Shown: positions 34,419 through 44,957, counted from the first letter of the stretch. The stretch is 57,325 bases of DNA from Bradyrhizobium mercantei (GCF_001982635.1 NZ_MKFI01000003.1:961277-1018601), one strand, 5' to 3'. Numbers and translations are program-made. Notes: generated from the letters alone by a model not told the origin.

Positions 34419-36116
34419 TCACGCCGCTTTCCGGCTCTCCAGGCGCCAATGGGCTTCGAGCTTGTCACAAAGCTGCTTTTGGCGAGCGGCAACGATGGCA
34501 GGAGTCCAATCGTTGTGTTCGAGAACCTGTGTCGTGAGCACGAACGGCGATACGCCGTCCTTTGCGAAGTAGGCCTTCTTCTTGCGATCGAATTCCCAAT
34601 TGCTCGCCGAGGCGTTTTTCTTTCTTGTCAGGAGGGCCAAGTTTCCCAGCGAGTGAACGACTTCGAGCCGCTTCTGCGCGTCCGGAAACCACTCGGCCCA
34701 TTTGCTGTCCGCCTTGAGATTCTGCGGCAGCACGTGCTCGACGGTGATGGTGTCGTAGTCGTAGCTTGCGCCACCTCCGGACATGAGCGCATCGAGACGA
34801 AGCAATACTGCGGATCGTGCGCGGGCCGCCAGCGTATCGTATAGGGGGCCGCTCAGAACCTTGTATGTTGCCGCCTGTTCGGCCTGCGAAAGCTGCAATG
34901 CAGACTTCGTGCCGGTCAGATCGTCGCCGTTCTCGATCTCCCTGGTGAGCCGCGAGAATTTCTCGATGCGGTCGTTGATGCTGCTCTTGCGGATCAACAT
35001 GGAGTACGCAAGCCGCTCCAGATCGCGGAAGAACGTCTCCATCTTCCTGGGCTGGCTGCGGTGGCGCACCGCGAAGGCGAGGGCGGGCGGCAGCCAATCG
35101 TTAAATTCGAGACGATTCAGCCATTTCAGATGCTCATTGACGATTTCCGCCTTTTCCGAGCTGACGTAAGCGGAATCGGTCAACTCGGCAAAAACGTCGC
35201 CGATGGGGACGATGACTTCATCGATCAGTTGCTTGGGCTTGTAAGCCTGCGCAACGTGTTCGCGGAACTCCTTGAGGACGGTGCCTTTTGGTTTCGCTTT
35301 GCGATAGATCATGCGGATGAGGCTCAGAAGCTCGCTGAACTGATCGCGCCCCAGAGACTCTTCCAAATCTTCCCACTTCCTGGTGTAGGCGTCGCGCTGG
35401 CTGTCTTCGATCGCGCCGACGATCTCGGCCTTCAGGATATCGCCCGGTGCGAGCGGCAGGCCACGGCTGTTCAGTATCGAGAAAATGCGATAAGCGGAGT
35501 CAAGGTCCGGGGTCGAGACCACGACGAGGAAGCATCGCGTGACCATGAACTGAGCGAGAGTCAGGCGCTCCGCGACCGTCATTTCCTTCAGCCGTTCATC
35601 AAAATAAAGAGCGTTCCGGCGGAGGTTCTGGCGGCTGTCGGAGTTTTGTTCGCCAAGGGCGACGAGACTGGTGAACCCTCCTTCGCGTTGAACGTAAGTT
35701 TGAAAGAATTCGAGGTCTCGGGAACGCAGAGCCAGACGAAATCGATCCTGCGTCCCCAGGATCTGACTGCCTTTTTCATAGATCAGCTGCGTTATGTCGC
35801 GGCCCTCGTCCGCAGACAGGTTTGCCCGGATCGCTGAAAGAAGGAGCGTTATTGTGGTCAGTCTCTGCTGACCGTCCACGACCTGGCAGTCGGGGACGGT
35901 CTCGGGCTTGATCAGGACGATGCTTCCCAGAAAATAGGGGGATTGCTCTTCGCCCGGGTCTTTGGCCCTGGCGGCGTCCCATAGGTCATCCAGAAGATCG
36001 CGCGCCTGCTCCACCGTCCATGCGTAGGGGCGCTGAAAACCAGGAATTTCAAAAACGTAGTCGCCGCCGAAAATTTTCGAGATCGGCTGTTCGTGCGCTG
36101 AAAGTGGTGAAACCAT
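34419..36116 (-). CDS. DUF262/DUF1524 (GmrSD-like) nuclease, probable defence gene
   Basis: A 565-residue fused protein. The N-terminal DUF262 domain has FEIPGFQRPYAW and the NTP-contacting motif VVDGQQRLTT (ParB-like fold), then an ILNSRGLPLAPGDILKAEI motif. The C-terminal DUF1524 HNH nuclease shows ITVEHVLPQNL and HSLGNLALLTRKKNASASN. This architecture is that of GmrSD-type modification-dependent restriction enzymes and related single-gene phage defences, which cut DNA with modified (for example glucosylated) bases. It is complete in length. The start ATG 36116 follows AAGAGGATATA; a GTG nine codons earlier lacks a site. It is solitary, with no methyltransferase partner, as expected for type IV restriction. 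Confidence 0.85.
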   Translation of the reverse strand: MVSPLSAHEQPISKIFGGDYVFEIPGFQRPYAWTVEQARDLLDDLWDAARAKDPGEEQSPYFLGSIVLIKPETVPDCQVVDGQQRLTTITLLLSAIRANLSADEGRDITQLIYEKGSQILGTQDRFRLALRSRDLEFFQTYVQREGGFTSLVALGEQNSDSRQNLRRNALYFDERLKEMTVAERLTLAQFMVTRCFLVVVSTPDLDSAYRIFSILNSRGLPLAPGDILKAEIVGAIEDSQRDAYTRKWEDLEESLGRDQFSELLSLIRMIYRKAKPKGTVLKEFREHVAQAYKPKQLIDEVIVPIGDVFAELTDSAYVSSEKAEIVNEHLKWLNRLEFNDWLPPALAFAVRHRSQPRKMETFFRDLERLAYSMLIRKSSINDRIEKFSRLTREIENGDDLTGTKSALQLSQAEQAATYKVLSGPLYDTLAARARSAVLLRLDALMSGGGASYDYDTITVEHVLPQNLKADSKWAEWFPDAQKRLEVVHSLGNLALLTRKKNASASNWEFDRKKKAYFAKDGVSPFVLTTQVLEHNDWTPAIVAARQKQLCDKLEAHWRLESRKAA

Positions 36117-36939
36117 TATATCCTCTCTTTCTATAGAGAACACATGGCATCCAACACCCGGGGTTGTCGAGACTCATTCCACGAGCCAACAGTCCCCGCA
36201 CCTTCCGTAAGCGAACAAGAGAAGGCGGCGTCCCGCGCGTGGCATGACCCGAATGGGCCTGGCATCCGTGTGCCGGTTACACTCGAGCAAAGTCGGACGA
36301 GGCGCGCGGCGCCAACAGCGCATTACACTGGTAGGCGTAACGCACTTGGCTCGTGATTCCGGCAGGCCGGAATGAGGAAAATACCGCGATGCCGGCCCGG
36401 AATGCGTCGAGGGACTTCGCCTGCGGCCATCGGAGCGACTGCCGCGGATCGGCTTGAAGCGCCGCCATTTCCAGGCGCGGTCGTCACGATGGCTGACAAC
36501 GGTTGAATTGTTTTACCGGGCGCGCGTCACGCGTTTCAGCTTGTTCCTGCGGCCGGCCACGGCTGGCTCGGCTTCAAATGCCGACCGACGACTCGTCAAT
36601 GCGACGTCGATCCGCGTACGTAGCTCACGTAAACTCTCGAACGGACGGCGACAAGGCTGGCCGATCTCTCGGATCGATGGCTCGCATGCGCTGGTAGTCC
36701 AAGGGCGATCCGCCGCCTCGGTAAAACGACTTAGCCTGAATTGCTCTTTGCTCGGCCGATTTACATGCCTCGAAAGCTCAACTCAAAGACGATGACTTAG
36801 GTCACCCTTCGTCCATCCGAGCACAGAGAAGTCCTGCTGCCTGGCGGGAGTCGAAGGGACGCGGCTTCCTTGCGCCTGCCATGGCAGCCTGCCGAGAACG
36901 GCGCGTAGCAGGTCGAATTCGGTCACGCGTTTCGTCCTC
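36117..36939. other. Intergenic region, nothing recognised
   Basis: About 820 bases on the upstream side of the DUF262 gene and the downstream side of the acyl-CoA dehydrogenase. Only Arg/Ser-rich short frames. Confidence 0.4.
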
Positions 36940-38217
36940 CTACTCCATGCTCAGTTCGTGGCGGCCGACGACCATCCAGTGGACTTCGTCGGGGCCATCA
37001 GTCATGCGCAACTGGCGGACATCCGTGTACATCTCGGCGAGCGGCGTCCAATTCGAGATGCCGGTTGCGCCGTGCATCTGGATCGCCTGATCGATGATTC
37101 GAGAGGCACGCTCCGGCACCATAGCCTTGATCATGCTGACCCAGACCCGCGCTTCCTTGTTACCGAGCACATCCATGGCCTTCGCAGCCTTCAGGACCAT
37201 CAGCCGCATGGCTTCGATTTCGCAGCGCGCCTGCGCGATTAACTGCAGATTGCCGCCGAGACGGGCGATCTTCTTGCCGAAGGCCTCGCGGGTGAGTCCG
37301 CGCCGCACCATCATGTCGAGTGCCTTCTCCGCCTTGCCGATCACGCGCATGCAGTGATGGATGCGGCCCGGGCCGAGGCGGATTTGCGAGATCTCGAAGC
37401 CGCGGCCCCCTCCGAGCAGGATGTTTCCCTTCGGCACCCGGGCGTTGTTAAAGCGCAGGTGCATGTGGCCGCGCGGTGCGTGATCCTGCCCGAAAACGTG
37501 CATGGGCCCGAGGATCTCGACGCCGGGCGTGTCCTTCGGCACCAGGATCTGCGACTGTTGCTTGCTCGGTGGTGCATCCGGATTGGTCTTCACCATCACG
37601 ATCATGATCTTGCAGCGCGGGTCGCCTGCGCCGGAGATGAAGTACTTTTCGCCGTTGATCACCCACTCGTCACCGACCAGCTTGGCCGTTGTCGAGATGT
37701 TCTTGGCGTCGGATGAGGCCACGTTTGGCTCGGTCATGGCATAAGCCGACCGGATTTCCCCGTTGAGCAGCGGCTTCAGCCACTTCTCCTTCTGCTCTGG
37801 CGTGCCAACGCGCTCCAGCACCTCCATGTTGCCGGTGTCGGGCGCCCCGCAGTTCATGGCCTCAGGTGCAAGCAGGTCCTTGCCAAGCTCGGCGGCGATG
37901 TAGGCGAAGTCCAAATTCTTCATCCCCTCGCCGGTGTGAGCATTGGGCAGGAAGAAGTTCCACAAACCCTCCGCCTTGGCCTTCGACTTCGCCTTCTCGA
38001 TCAATTCGAGATGCGCTGGGGTGAAGCTCCAGCGGTCGGCTGCGTTCTCGGGAAGCTTCTCGATCTCAGCCGAAATTGGTTCCACGGTTTCTTGGATGAA
38101 CTTGCGCACGCGCTCATACAATGGCCGCACCCCGTCAGACATGCGAAGGTCGTTCAGTTCGTCCCCCGGGTTCAAGCTGTAATTGGTGTGACGGACTGGT
38201 GCGGTGATGTTCATCAT
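36940..38217 (-). CDS. Acyl-CoA dehydrogenase (ACAD10/11-like)
   Basis: A 425-residue FAD-dependent dehydrogenase. It has a helical N-terminal domain, the flavin/substrate motif AYAMTEPNVASSDAKNI, WVINGEKYFISGAGD, then HMHLRFNNARVPKGNILLGGGRGFEI and a C-terminal QMHGATGISNWTPLAEMYTDVRQLRMTDG split by motif boundaries. The RxxxDGxxEVH end is the FAD pyrophosphate contact. The length and the lack of an early catalytic Glu resemble the ACAD10/11 subgroup, acting on long, branched or hydroxylated acyl-CoAs. A strong AAAGGAGCTGA precedes ATG ATG. No ETF or hydratase gene is adjacent, so the pathway is unknown. Confidence 0.9.
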   Translation of the reverse strand: MMNITAPVRHTNYSLNPGDELNDLRMSDGVRPLYERVRKFIQETVEPISAEIEKLPENAADRWSFTPAHLELIEKAKSKAKAEGLWNFFLPNAHTGEGMKNLDFAYIAAELGKDLLAPEAMNCGAPDTGNMEVLERVGTPEQKEKWLKPLLNGEIRSAYAMTEPNVASSDAKNISTTAKLVGDEWVINGEKYFISGAGDPRCKIMIVMVKTNPDAPPSKQQSQILVPKDTPGVEILGPMHVFGQDHAPRGHMHLRFNNARVPKGNILLGGGRGFEISQIRLGPGRIHHCMRVIGKAEKALDMMVRRGLTREAFGKKIARLGGNLQLIAQARCEIEAMRLMVLKAAKAMDVLGNKEARVWVSMIKAMVPERASRIIDQAIQMHGATGISNWTPLAEMYTDVRQLRMTDGPDEVHWMVVGRHELSME

Positions 38218-38665
38218 TCAGCTCCTTTCTAATTTGGGCTTGCCGCGAGGCAGCCATTTTTCATTCGGCAGGCTTCCCGCCTGAAAAGCCTCCTATCAAA
38301 ATTCATGGGAGCAGTCGAAACGACAGCTGATAGCTTGATCCCGTGATATCGCGGTCCGGAATATTCTGTCTCTCACCTCACGTTGACAGATTGCGTTCAA
38401 TACCGGGGTGCAAACTTGGACGCGCCGAATCTTGTTCTGGTCCTCGCGACAACCACGCCCCGATCCCTCAGGGATACTGCTGACCTTAGTAGGTCCGCGA
38501 TTCTCAGTTCTCATGTAGGTACATGGGGTCGTGCTTGGCAGCATGCGTCGCGCAACACATCCTGACGCGGGTCCAGAACGCGCGTGTTCGAATCGCCCGT
38601 CCACAGTTAGCGCAATCTGACGAAAGCCGCTTGTTCATGAACCTCTCACTTGGAAAGGAAACACG
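38218..38665. other. Divergent promoter region
   Basis: Lies between the acyl-CoA dehydrogenase and the aminotransferase, which diverge. A TTGACA at about 38383 could be a -35 element for the plus-strand gene, but no matching -10 is obvious at 17 bases. A GTTCGAATC near 38587 resembles a tRNA T-loop without the rest of a tRNA. Confidence 0.4.
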
Positions 38666-39961
38666 ATGGGCGAGGCAATTGGCGAGCCGGCTAACTTGCG
38701 AGCTTTCTCAGCGTTAGAATCGAACGTCCGCTTGTATTCTCGTTCGCTTCCGGATGTCTTCAGTCGGGCCCGCGGCTCTATTATGTTAACGGACGGTGGC
38801 CGAGAGGTCATTGACTTCCTCTCTGGTGCCGGAGCGCTGAACTATGGCCACAATAATCATGAGATCAAGGCGGCCATTGCCGAGTATCTGGCGTCGGATG
38901 CCGTTGTCCATGGGCTTGATATGGCCACTCCTGCAAAGCGCGAATTCATGGAGACATTCGATTCTGTCATACTTCGCGAACGCGGTCTGCAGAACTATCG
39001 CTTTCAGTTCACCGGGCCAACTGGTGCCAATGCGGTTGAGGCGGCTTTAAAGCTCTCACGCAAAATCACCGGACGCCAGAACGTCGTCTCATTCACGCAT
39101 GGATATCATGGTCTCAGTTTAGGGGCCGCCGCGGCGACCGGTGGTCGTCTTTTTCGCGTAGCCAGTGGCGTGGCTTTGTCCGGCGCAACTTTCATGCCGT
39201 ATGATGGTTATCTCGGGCCAGCGGTTGATACGTCCGACTACCTGCGGAAGGTATTGCTTGACGAGAGCAGCGGCGTCGACGCTCCAGCAGCCATTCTCGT
39301 TGAAACTGTACAGGGAGAAGGGGGAATAAATGTAGCCGGCAAGGAATGGCTGCAATCACTTCAGGCCATAGCAAAGGACGTTGGTGCCCTTTTCATCGTA
39401 GACGATATCCAGATGGGGTGCGGCCGCACAGGCGAATTCTTTAGTTTCGAGTTCGCAGGGTTGTCGCCGGACATCGTTGTGCTGTCGAAGTCACTAAGTG
39501 GGTACGGCTTGCCATTGTCGATGCTATTGATCAAGGAGGAACGGGACGCATGGCGGCCAGGAGAGCACACAGCTACGTTTCGGGGAAATAACCTTGCGCT
39601 TGTATCCGCTACCGCAGCTATTAACGTTTATTGGCGCAGCCGGACGTTTTCAGAAGGGGTCCAGCGCACGGGAGATCTTATGCGTCGCCGGCTGGATTCC
39701 ATTGCATCCGAGCATGGAAACAGTTTTGCTGTTCGCGGACGAGGCATGGCGCTGGGGTTTGACTGCCAGATTGCTGAAATCGCGGAGGCGACGGCACGCA
39801 AGGCATTTGAGAAGGGATTGATTATCGAACGATGCGGCCCCAGTGATCAGGTCGTAAAATTCCTACCTGCGCTCACGATCGATCCGGAGACATTAAATCA
39901 AGGCATTGACATATTCGAAGTATCTCTGACCGAGACGATCAAGCGAGCCCAGGTTGCATGA
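38666..39961 (+). CDS. Class III aminotransferase, diaminobutyrate-2-oxoglutarate (EctB) type
   Basis: A 431-residue PLP enzyme with EctB-like markers: LPDVFSRARGSIM..DGGREVIDFLSGAGALNYGHN in segments, HGLDMATPAKREFM, FTGPTGANAVEAALKL (phosphate cup), FTHGYHGLSLGA, VETVQGEGG, IVDDIQMGCGRTGEFF and lysine in VVLSKSLSGYGLPLS. EctB makes 2,4-diaminobutyrate from aspartate semialdehyde. No ectA or ectC lies near, so ectoine synthesis is not indicated. Diaminobutyrate for a siderophore, peptide or related product is more plausible. GGAAAGGAAACACG precedes the ATG. Confidence 0.85.
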   Translation: MGEAIGEPANLRAFSALESNVRLYSRSLPDVFSRARGSIMLTDGGREVIDFLSGAGALNYGHNNHEIKAAIAEYLASDAVVHGLDMATPAKREFMETFDSVILRERGLQNYRFQFTGPTGANAVEAALKLSRKITGRQNVVSFTHGYHGLSLGAAAATGGRLFRVASGVALSGATFMPYDGYLGPAVDTSDYLRKVLLDESSGVDAPAAILVETVQGEGGINVAGKEWLQSLQAIAKDVGALFIVDDIQMGCGRTGEFFSFEFAGLSPDIVVLSKSLSGYGLPLSMLLIKEERDAWRPGEHTATFRGNNLALVSATAAINVYWRSRTFSEGVQRTGDLMRRRLDSIASEHGNSFAVRGRGMALGFDCQIAEIAEATARKAFEKGLIIERCGPSDQVVKFLPALTIDPETLNQGIDIFEVSLTETIKRAQVA

Positions 39962-40276
39962 CCATCGCGGCATGAAATCAGTTACATAGAACTGCCACGC
40001 CCAGCATCCTGGAAAAGGTGAGCCCGACTTAGCTAGCCAACCCATGTGGAGGATCAGCCCGGGTAGGGTGATGAACTGCGACTGGGAGGAATCCGTGAGG
40101 TTACTGGTTGGAGCAGGTGTCATCGCCCGAAAAGAAGGATCAACGAGGGCAACTACAAGTCGGTTGACCGAAATTGGAGATGGCGAATTCGCTAAGACCA
40201 AGCGGGCAACTCCAGGTCGTCTAGGCGACACTTCATCTTGATGCGAAGCAATAGCGGTGCGAGGAAGGCTCAATCC
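39962..40276. other. Intergenic region
   Basis: A 315-base gap between the EctB-type aminotransferase and the phosphotriesterase-like gene on the same strand; no gene or terminator recognised. Confidence 0.4.
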
Positions 40277-41272
40277 ATGATGGTGCAGACGGTGACCGGT
40301 CGGATTTCGGTCGAAAGCCTAGGGATCACACTGATGCATGAGCACCTGTTCATCGCCTTTCCAGGTGCCTGGTTCGATCCACTTGCCAAGTTTGATCGAG
40401 CGGAATTAGTCAAGGAGGCAGTCCGCCGGCTGATGCAACTGCGCACTGAGCATGGTGTACGCACTTTCGTTGACCCTTGTCCGATCGAAACAGGCCGTGA
40501 CGTTGCGTTGATGAAGGAGGTCTCCGAAAAGTCCGGTATGCAGATCGTCTGCGCCACCGGATTTTACTATGAGGAGATGGGGTTGCCGATCTACTGGCGC
40601 GCGCGTACCGTCGATGAGATCGCCGAATTTTACATCCGCGAGATCACCCATGGCGTCGGCGACACCGGTGTAAGGGCCGGGGTCATCAAGGTGTCGACGG
40701 GCGCGCCAGTTGTCACCGAGCAAGAGAGAAAATTTCTTGCAGCAGCCTGCGTTGCGCAGAGGACGACCGGGGTGCCGATCGTCACCCATACCACCAACGG
40801 GTACGGCGGGCCAGAACAACAACATCTATTCGCAGCTAATGGCGTCGCCGCCCGTCGCTGTCTGATCGGCCATTGCTGCACAAGTCCTGACCCCGCGTAC
40901 CATCGGCGCGTTGTCGAGGGTGGCTCCTACATCGGGTTCGATCAGATCGGAATGGATTATTGCCAGCGCGACGTTGTTCGTGCCGACAACGTGGCGAAGC
41001 TCGTGCACGGCGGTTTTCGTTCGCAGATCATCTTGAGCATGGATCGCCTGTGCGGCAGGCTCGGCAAATTCAATTTTCAGCCTACCCCCGAGCAACTCGC
41101 CGATTTCGAGCGGCTGAGGTCCCAGGGCCTCTGGCAGGCGCACGCCTACATGTTCACCGATTTCATTCCTATGCTGCACGCTCATGGTGTGAACCAAGCG
41201 GACATCGCTTCGATCCTAGAGGACAACCCGCGACGGTTCTTTGCTGGTGAGGTTCCGACGCAGAGGCGGTGA
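40277..41272 (+). CDS. Phosphotriesterase-family metal hydrolase/lactonase
   Basis: A 331-residue binuclear zinc TIM-barrel hydrolase. It has N-terminal HxH in LMHEHLFI, bridging Lys in AGVIKVSTG, His ligands in VPIVTHTTNGY and LIGHCCTSPDPAY, and catalytic Asp in LSMDRLCG. These are all the PTE/PLL ligands. Family members hydrolyse lactones (including acyl-homoserine lactones) or phosphotriesters; the natural substrate cannot be read here. ATG 40277 follows GAGGAAGG; earlier TTG/ATG codons at 40238-40241 lack a site. It lies in a loose plus-strand series with an aminotransferase, a MATE pump and two oxidoreductases. Confidence 0.87.
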   Translation: MMVQTVTGRISVESLGITLMHEHLFIAFPGAWFDPLAKFDRAELVKEAVRRLMQLRTEHGVRTFVDPCPIETGRDVALMKEVSEKSGMQIVCATGFYYEEMGLPIYWRARTVDEIAEFYIREITHGVGDTGVRAGVIKVSTGAPVVTEQERKFLAAACVAQRTTGVPIVTHTTNGYGGPEQQHLFAANGVAARRCLIGHCCTSPDPAYHRRVVEGGSYIGFDQIGMDYCQRDVVRADNVAKLVHGGFRSQIILSMDRLCGRLGKFNFQPTPEQLADFERLRSQGLWQAHAYMFTDFIPMLHAHGVNQADIASILEDNPRRFFAGEVPTQRR

Positions 41273-42791
41273 ACCAGCTTAGAAGCTCGAATTGTTGGAT
41301 TAGAATATCTTGTCCGATATCTGACAGCCGGTGTTCGTATTGCCGCAGTTGAGGAGCGCGCGTACGGCAGCCCATGGCATGCGCAAATAGCCTTGAGGCG
41401 TACGTCTACGTGCCGTAGCCAGTACCTCAGGATATCCGGCTTCTATGTTGAAGCTGTGGATTTGTTCGGCGATTTAGTTCCTGGGTAGTACTTGCTCAGC
41501 AAGGTCCTGCTCATACTCAAGCAGGCGAACAGCTTCGCACCGGCGGCGTAGGTGCCCAGTGCCAAGCGTTGATGGTGCATTCTCGTCGCACGATTAAGAA
41601 GACGGGAAGGACCTCGGCCTTCCTCGATGCTCATCGTATCCAGTTCCCCTTCCTCGCCGCGCTTTGCGGTCGACCGACAGCAAGATACGTGACGCAATGT
41701 TCCATATGCGATGCCAGGAAATGGCAAACTGAAGCCACCCAGCACGCTGGAATGAGCACCTACAGCCTCGGAGGCCGTGCGAATCTATGCCCGCCGCTCG
41801 TTACGCCCTTCCTGGACCGCCCTGCGCTTCCGCTAAAGCTTTCTTGCGTTTTCCAGGTCACATCCTGCAACTTCTTGTTCTCGCTCCACCGGTTCAGCCA
41901 CCGACGTTTTTCGCCCTGTGTTGCCCAGGGTAATCTAACGGCCGCATCTCCGCACGTAGCAATTCGCACCTCTGGTTTCAATGGGAAGTAGGCCGCCTGA
42001 TCGATTCCCGTTCTTCGGGCGAATCCAGCAACCTCCGTTTTTGCTTCTCAAATGCCCGCCCTCAACGCCTCAATCGTCATTCGCTCCTGCTAGCCAACGG
42101 GTTCAACTGCGCAAAACACAAGTCAGCAAGCGGAGCTTGCGGCCCTCGTATCACCAACGAGGCGGACCGTACTTGCAGCGTGGCCATAAAAGCGAACAAT
42201 GTTGGGCATCGTATGCTGGGCTGTCGGGTAGCCGACATGTTGTCCGCGCCAGAACGCGCGGCGTTGAGCAAACTGCTTTGTAAATCAAGTTTTGGCGGTT
42301 GGCACGATGCTTGGAATGGAAGCTCATCCAGGGCAGTTGCTGAAGGAACCGCAGTGATGTCTTACGAGACTTTCGCCTTTCGTCCCCCGTATACGTTCTC
42401 CTTGAGTGCAAGTCCTTCAATCCGACTATCCTTCTCTCTCCCCCATCGCCTGCGTTGGATGGCGGGCGTCCATTGCGCGATGCTGATGATCGGCCGGTTT
42501 GCCGTGCTGGCCACTTGCCGTGTGTCCCCTGGATTTACGATGCGCGAAAGGTCAATAAGCTAGCAGAAGGGTTGGTCAAGTTGTTGTGGTGTTCTCATCG
42601 GGTGGCCGAGCAGGCAGCCGCAGCGGATTCGATGGTAGATCCCGACGTTCATGTTCGCCGTTCGTCAAATTCGCTGACAAAGCTGCGCACGAATCTGCAT
42701 CACCATAAGCGCGATTTGGGGCGAGAGCGAAATGCTCTCCGCGAAGCAAAAATCCATTTGCTCGAGATGTAAATCGGGCCGCAGGAGCTCC
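41273..42791. other. 1.5-kb region without a supported gene
   Basis: Six-phase inspection gives overlapping frames of 60-140 codons with no family likeness. A small palindrome (GCAAGCGGAGCTTGC, 42125-42139) is present. Probably decayed DNA; contains the upstream region of the MATE gene. Confidence 0.4.
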
Positions 42792-44336
42792 ATGGAAAAG
42801 CTGAAAGAAGCAAAACCGGTGTCGGCGTGGCGGCGCCGAGTGATAGGAGTGACGCGCCGTCAGCTTGCTGTCGAACTCGGTCGCACCGCTAAACTCGCAT
42901 TGCCGACCGTGCTGGCCGAACTCGGACAAGTCGCGATGATGATAACTGATCTCGCGTTCATCGGGCGCATCAGCGCTGAGGCGGTCGGCGCCGTAGCGCT
43001 CGCCAGCAAGATTTATTTTGTCGGTTTAGCACTCGGCATGGGCCTCATGTCGGCGGTTGCTCCGTTGGTGGCGCAGGCAGTTGGCAGCGACAATCCGGCC
43101 GCTGCGCGATCCATCCTCCGCATGGGACTGTGGGCCGCGCTACTGCTGTCGCCAGCGATGGTGGCTTTTATGCTGGGCAGCGAACAGATCTTGGTTGCTC
43201 TTGGTCAAGATCGAGAAGCTGCACGGCTTGCCGAGCAGTATCTATCTGGACTCGCATGGGGCGTCTTACCGGCATTGTGGTTTCGGGCAATCCGAAATTT
43301 CATGGTGGCGGTCAAGCGGCCGGAGCCGACCTTGTGGATCACGCTCGTTGCTATCCCTTTCAACGCCTTGCTGGTTTATCTTTTGATGTACGGCGATTTC
43401 GGCCTTCCGCGGCTAGAACTGCTCGGGGTGGGCGTTGCCACAACTCTGGTGAACTGCGCGATGTCCCTAGCCGCCCTCTGGTTCGCCATCCGGCGTCAGC
43501 CCTTCAGAGATTATCAGATCTTTGCACATCCCTGGCATTTCGATTGGCCATTGATGCGGCAATTGATCGTGGTTGGCGGGCCGAACGCGATGGCCTTTCT
43601 CATGGAGTATGGGCTGTACTCGGCTGCCGCACTCTTGATGGGCCTGATCGGCACCACCGCACTTGCGGCCTATCAGATCGCCAGCCAGATCGCCATAGTT
43701 CTATTCAAAGTCCCGATGGGTATCGCCATGGCAGCGACCGTGTGCGTTGGCCATGCGACCGGCCGCAAAGACGCTTCCGGCGCCAGACGCGCAGGCTTGG
43801 TTGCGATGCTGCTCGGCATCATAGTCACTGCAGTATTCACGATCGCCGTTATCGCTTCTCGGTTCAGGATTGTCTCACTATTTTTGAGAGAAACAGCCGA
43901 GAATGCCGATGCGACAACCGATTTGGCTGCAACCCTCCTCCTAGTGAGCGTGGTATTCTTCATCACAGAAACTGTAGAAACCATTGCGGCAGGTAGCCTC
44001 CGCGGACTGAAAGACACGCGGGTGCCGCTCTTGTGTGCGGGCGTCAGCTATTGGCTGATAGGCTTTTCGATGAGTTACGTGCTAGGTTTGAAGATCGGAC
44101 TTGGCGCCATTGGCGTCTGGATTGGCTTGTCGCTTGGGACGACTGCATACGCAACGCTTCTGGTTCTTCGGTTCCAAATACTGGTGAGGAGGTTTGCTCT
44201 TCAGAGCTTGCATTCGACCACAACTTCGATCGATTCAGCTCTCGAGAGACGAGCGAAAACTTCGAAGCTCGGCGACACTTTGTCAGAAGCTCAGTCCGGC
44301 TCAACTAACCATCAGCTAACACGTGGCGCGGGATAA
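42792..44336 (+). CDS. MATE-family multidrug/toxin exporter (NorM-like)
   Basis: A 514-residue inner-membrane cation-coupled antiporter with twelve hydrophobic helices in two halves. Characteristic segments are ALPTVLAELGQVAMMITDLA, GLMSAVAPLVAQAVGS, LPALWFRAIRNFMVA, GGPNAMAFLMEYGLYSAA, and VPMGIAMAATVCVGHATGR in the second half. The C-terminal tail of ~45 residues is polar and longer than usual. The start is ATG 42792 behind GCAGGAGCTCC. A truncated relative exists at 3280-3711. As a MATE pump near biosynthetic-type enzymes it could export their product, though flavonoid or organic-acid export is equally possible. Confidence 0.9.
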   Translation: MEKLKEAKPVSAWRRRVIGVTRRQLAVELGRTAKLALPTVLAELGQVAMMITDLAFIGRISAEAVGAVALASKIYFVGLALGMGLMSAVAPLVAQAVGSDNPAAARSILRMGLWAALLLSPAMVAFMLGSEQILVALGQDREAARLAEQYLSGLAWGVLPALWFRAIRNFMVAVKRPEPTLWITLVAIPFNALLVYLLMYGDFGLPRLELLGVGVATTLVNCAMSLAALWFAIRRQPFRDYQIFAHPWHFDWPLMRQLIVVGGPNAMAFLMEYGLYSAAALLMGLIGTTALAAYQIASQIAIVLFKVPMGIAMAATVCVGHATGRKDASGARRAGLVAMLLGIIVTAVFTIAVIASRFRIVSLFLRETAENADATTDLAATLLLVSVVFFITETVETIAAGSLRGLKDTRVPLLCAGVSYWLIGFSMSYVLGLKIGLGAIGVWIGLSLGTTAYATLLVLRFQILVRRFALQSLHSTTTSIDSALERRAKTSKLGDTLSEAQSGSTNHQLTRGAG

Positions 44337-44957
44337 TGTAGCAGGCGTGCTATTGGGACTGATTACGAGATCTTTGGCGAAGGTGGCGACTGGCGTGATG
44401 TTGATGACGTCGACCGAATATGGCGGAATTGCCGAACCACTCCGTCATGGATACGGCTCATCGAACCCCACGCCGCAAAAACGCAACCCAATTTCGTTCG
44501 AGTTTACGGTGCGGCAGCTTGCCGGGCTCACTCGCGATGGGCTGGTGCAGGACTTTGATTGCGTGACCGGCTTTTGGTATCCTTGGATCGCCGTGGCCGA
44601 TAGGCTCATACTTGTACTTATAGGCGCCATCTGCTCACGCGTTTTTGGTGTTGAGAGGCGGCAGCGACGCGAATCGCATGCGTGAGAATTCGAATATCAC
44701 ATTAGTACCGATGCTTTCTGGGACTATGGCTGCTGCACCAAAGCTTGGCAGGGCGTCTGCACGATGTTGCCTATTCCGCTTGCCTGTCCTCGGCGCGTTC
44801 GGCATCGAAGCGATGGAACGTCATTCCGACGTCTAAAAGGTCCCGAACGCCGTGTAAAGGAACTTTGCAGCGTGAACCTTACGAGCGGGCCAAAACATTG
44901 GGCGCGCCCCGCCGAGGACTTGTTCCGATTTCCAGGTTTCGAAGAGAGGCGAATGCA
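44337..44957. other. Intergenic region with one doubtful small ORF
   Basis: Contains a possible 120-codon frame from GTG 44323 to 44685, overlapping the MATE stop, with a hydrophobic stretch AVADRLILVLIGAICSRVFG near its end. I recognise no family and see no clear ribosome site, so I do not call it a gene. Confidence 0.4.

Noticed and set aside
38500..38610. Possible tRNA around a GTTCGAATC T-loop
   Set aside because: No matching acceptor stem, D-loop or anticodon arm could be folded by eye.
38666..39961. Ectoine biosynthesis
   Set aside because: The EctB-type aminotransferase is alone; no acetyltransferase (EctA) or ectoine synthase (EctC) lies in the window.
42298..42316. TGGCACG-N4-TTGG, a possible sigma-54 promoter
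   Set aside because: The -12 element has GG instead of the required GC, and no NifA upstream site was found.
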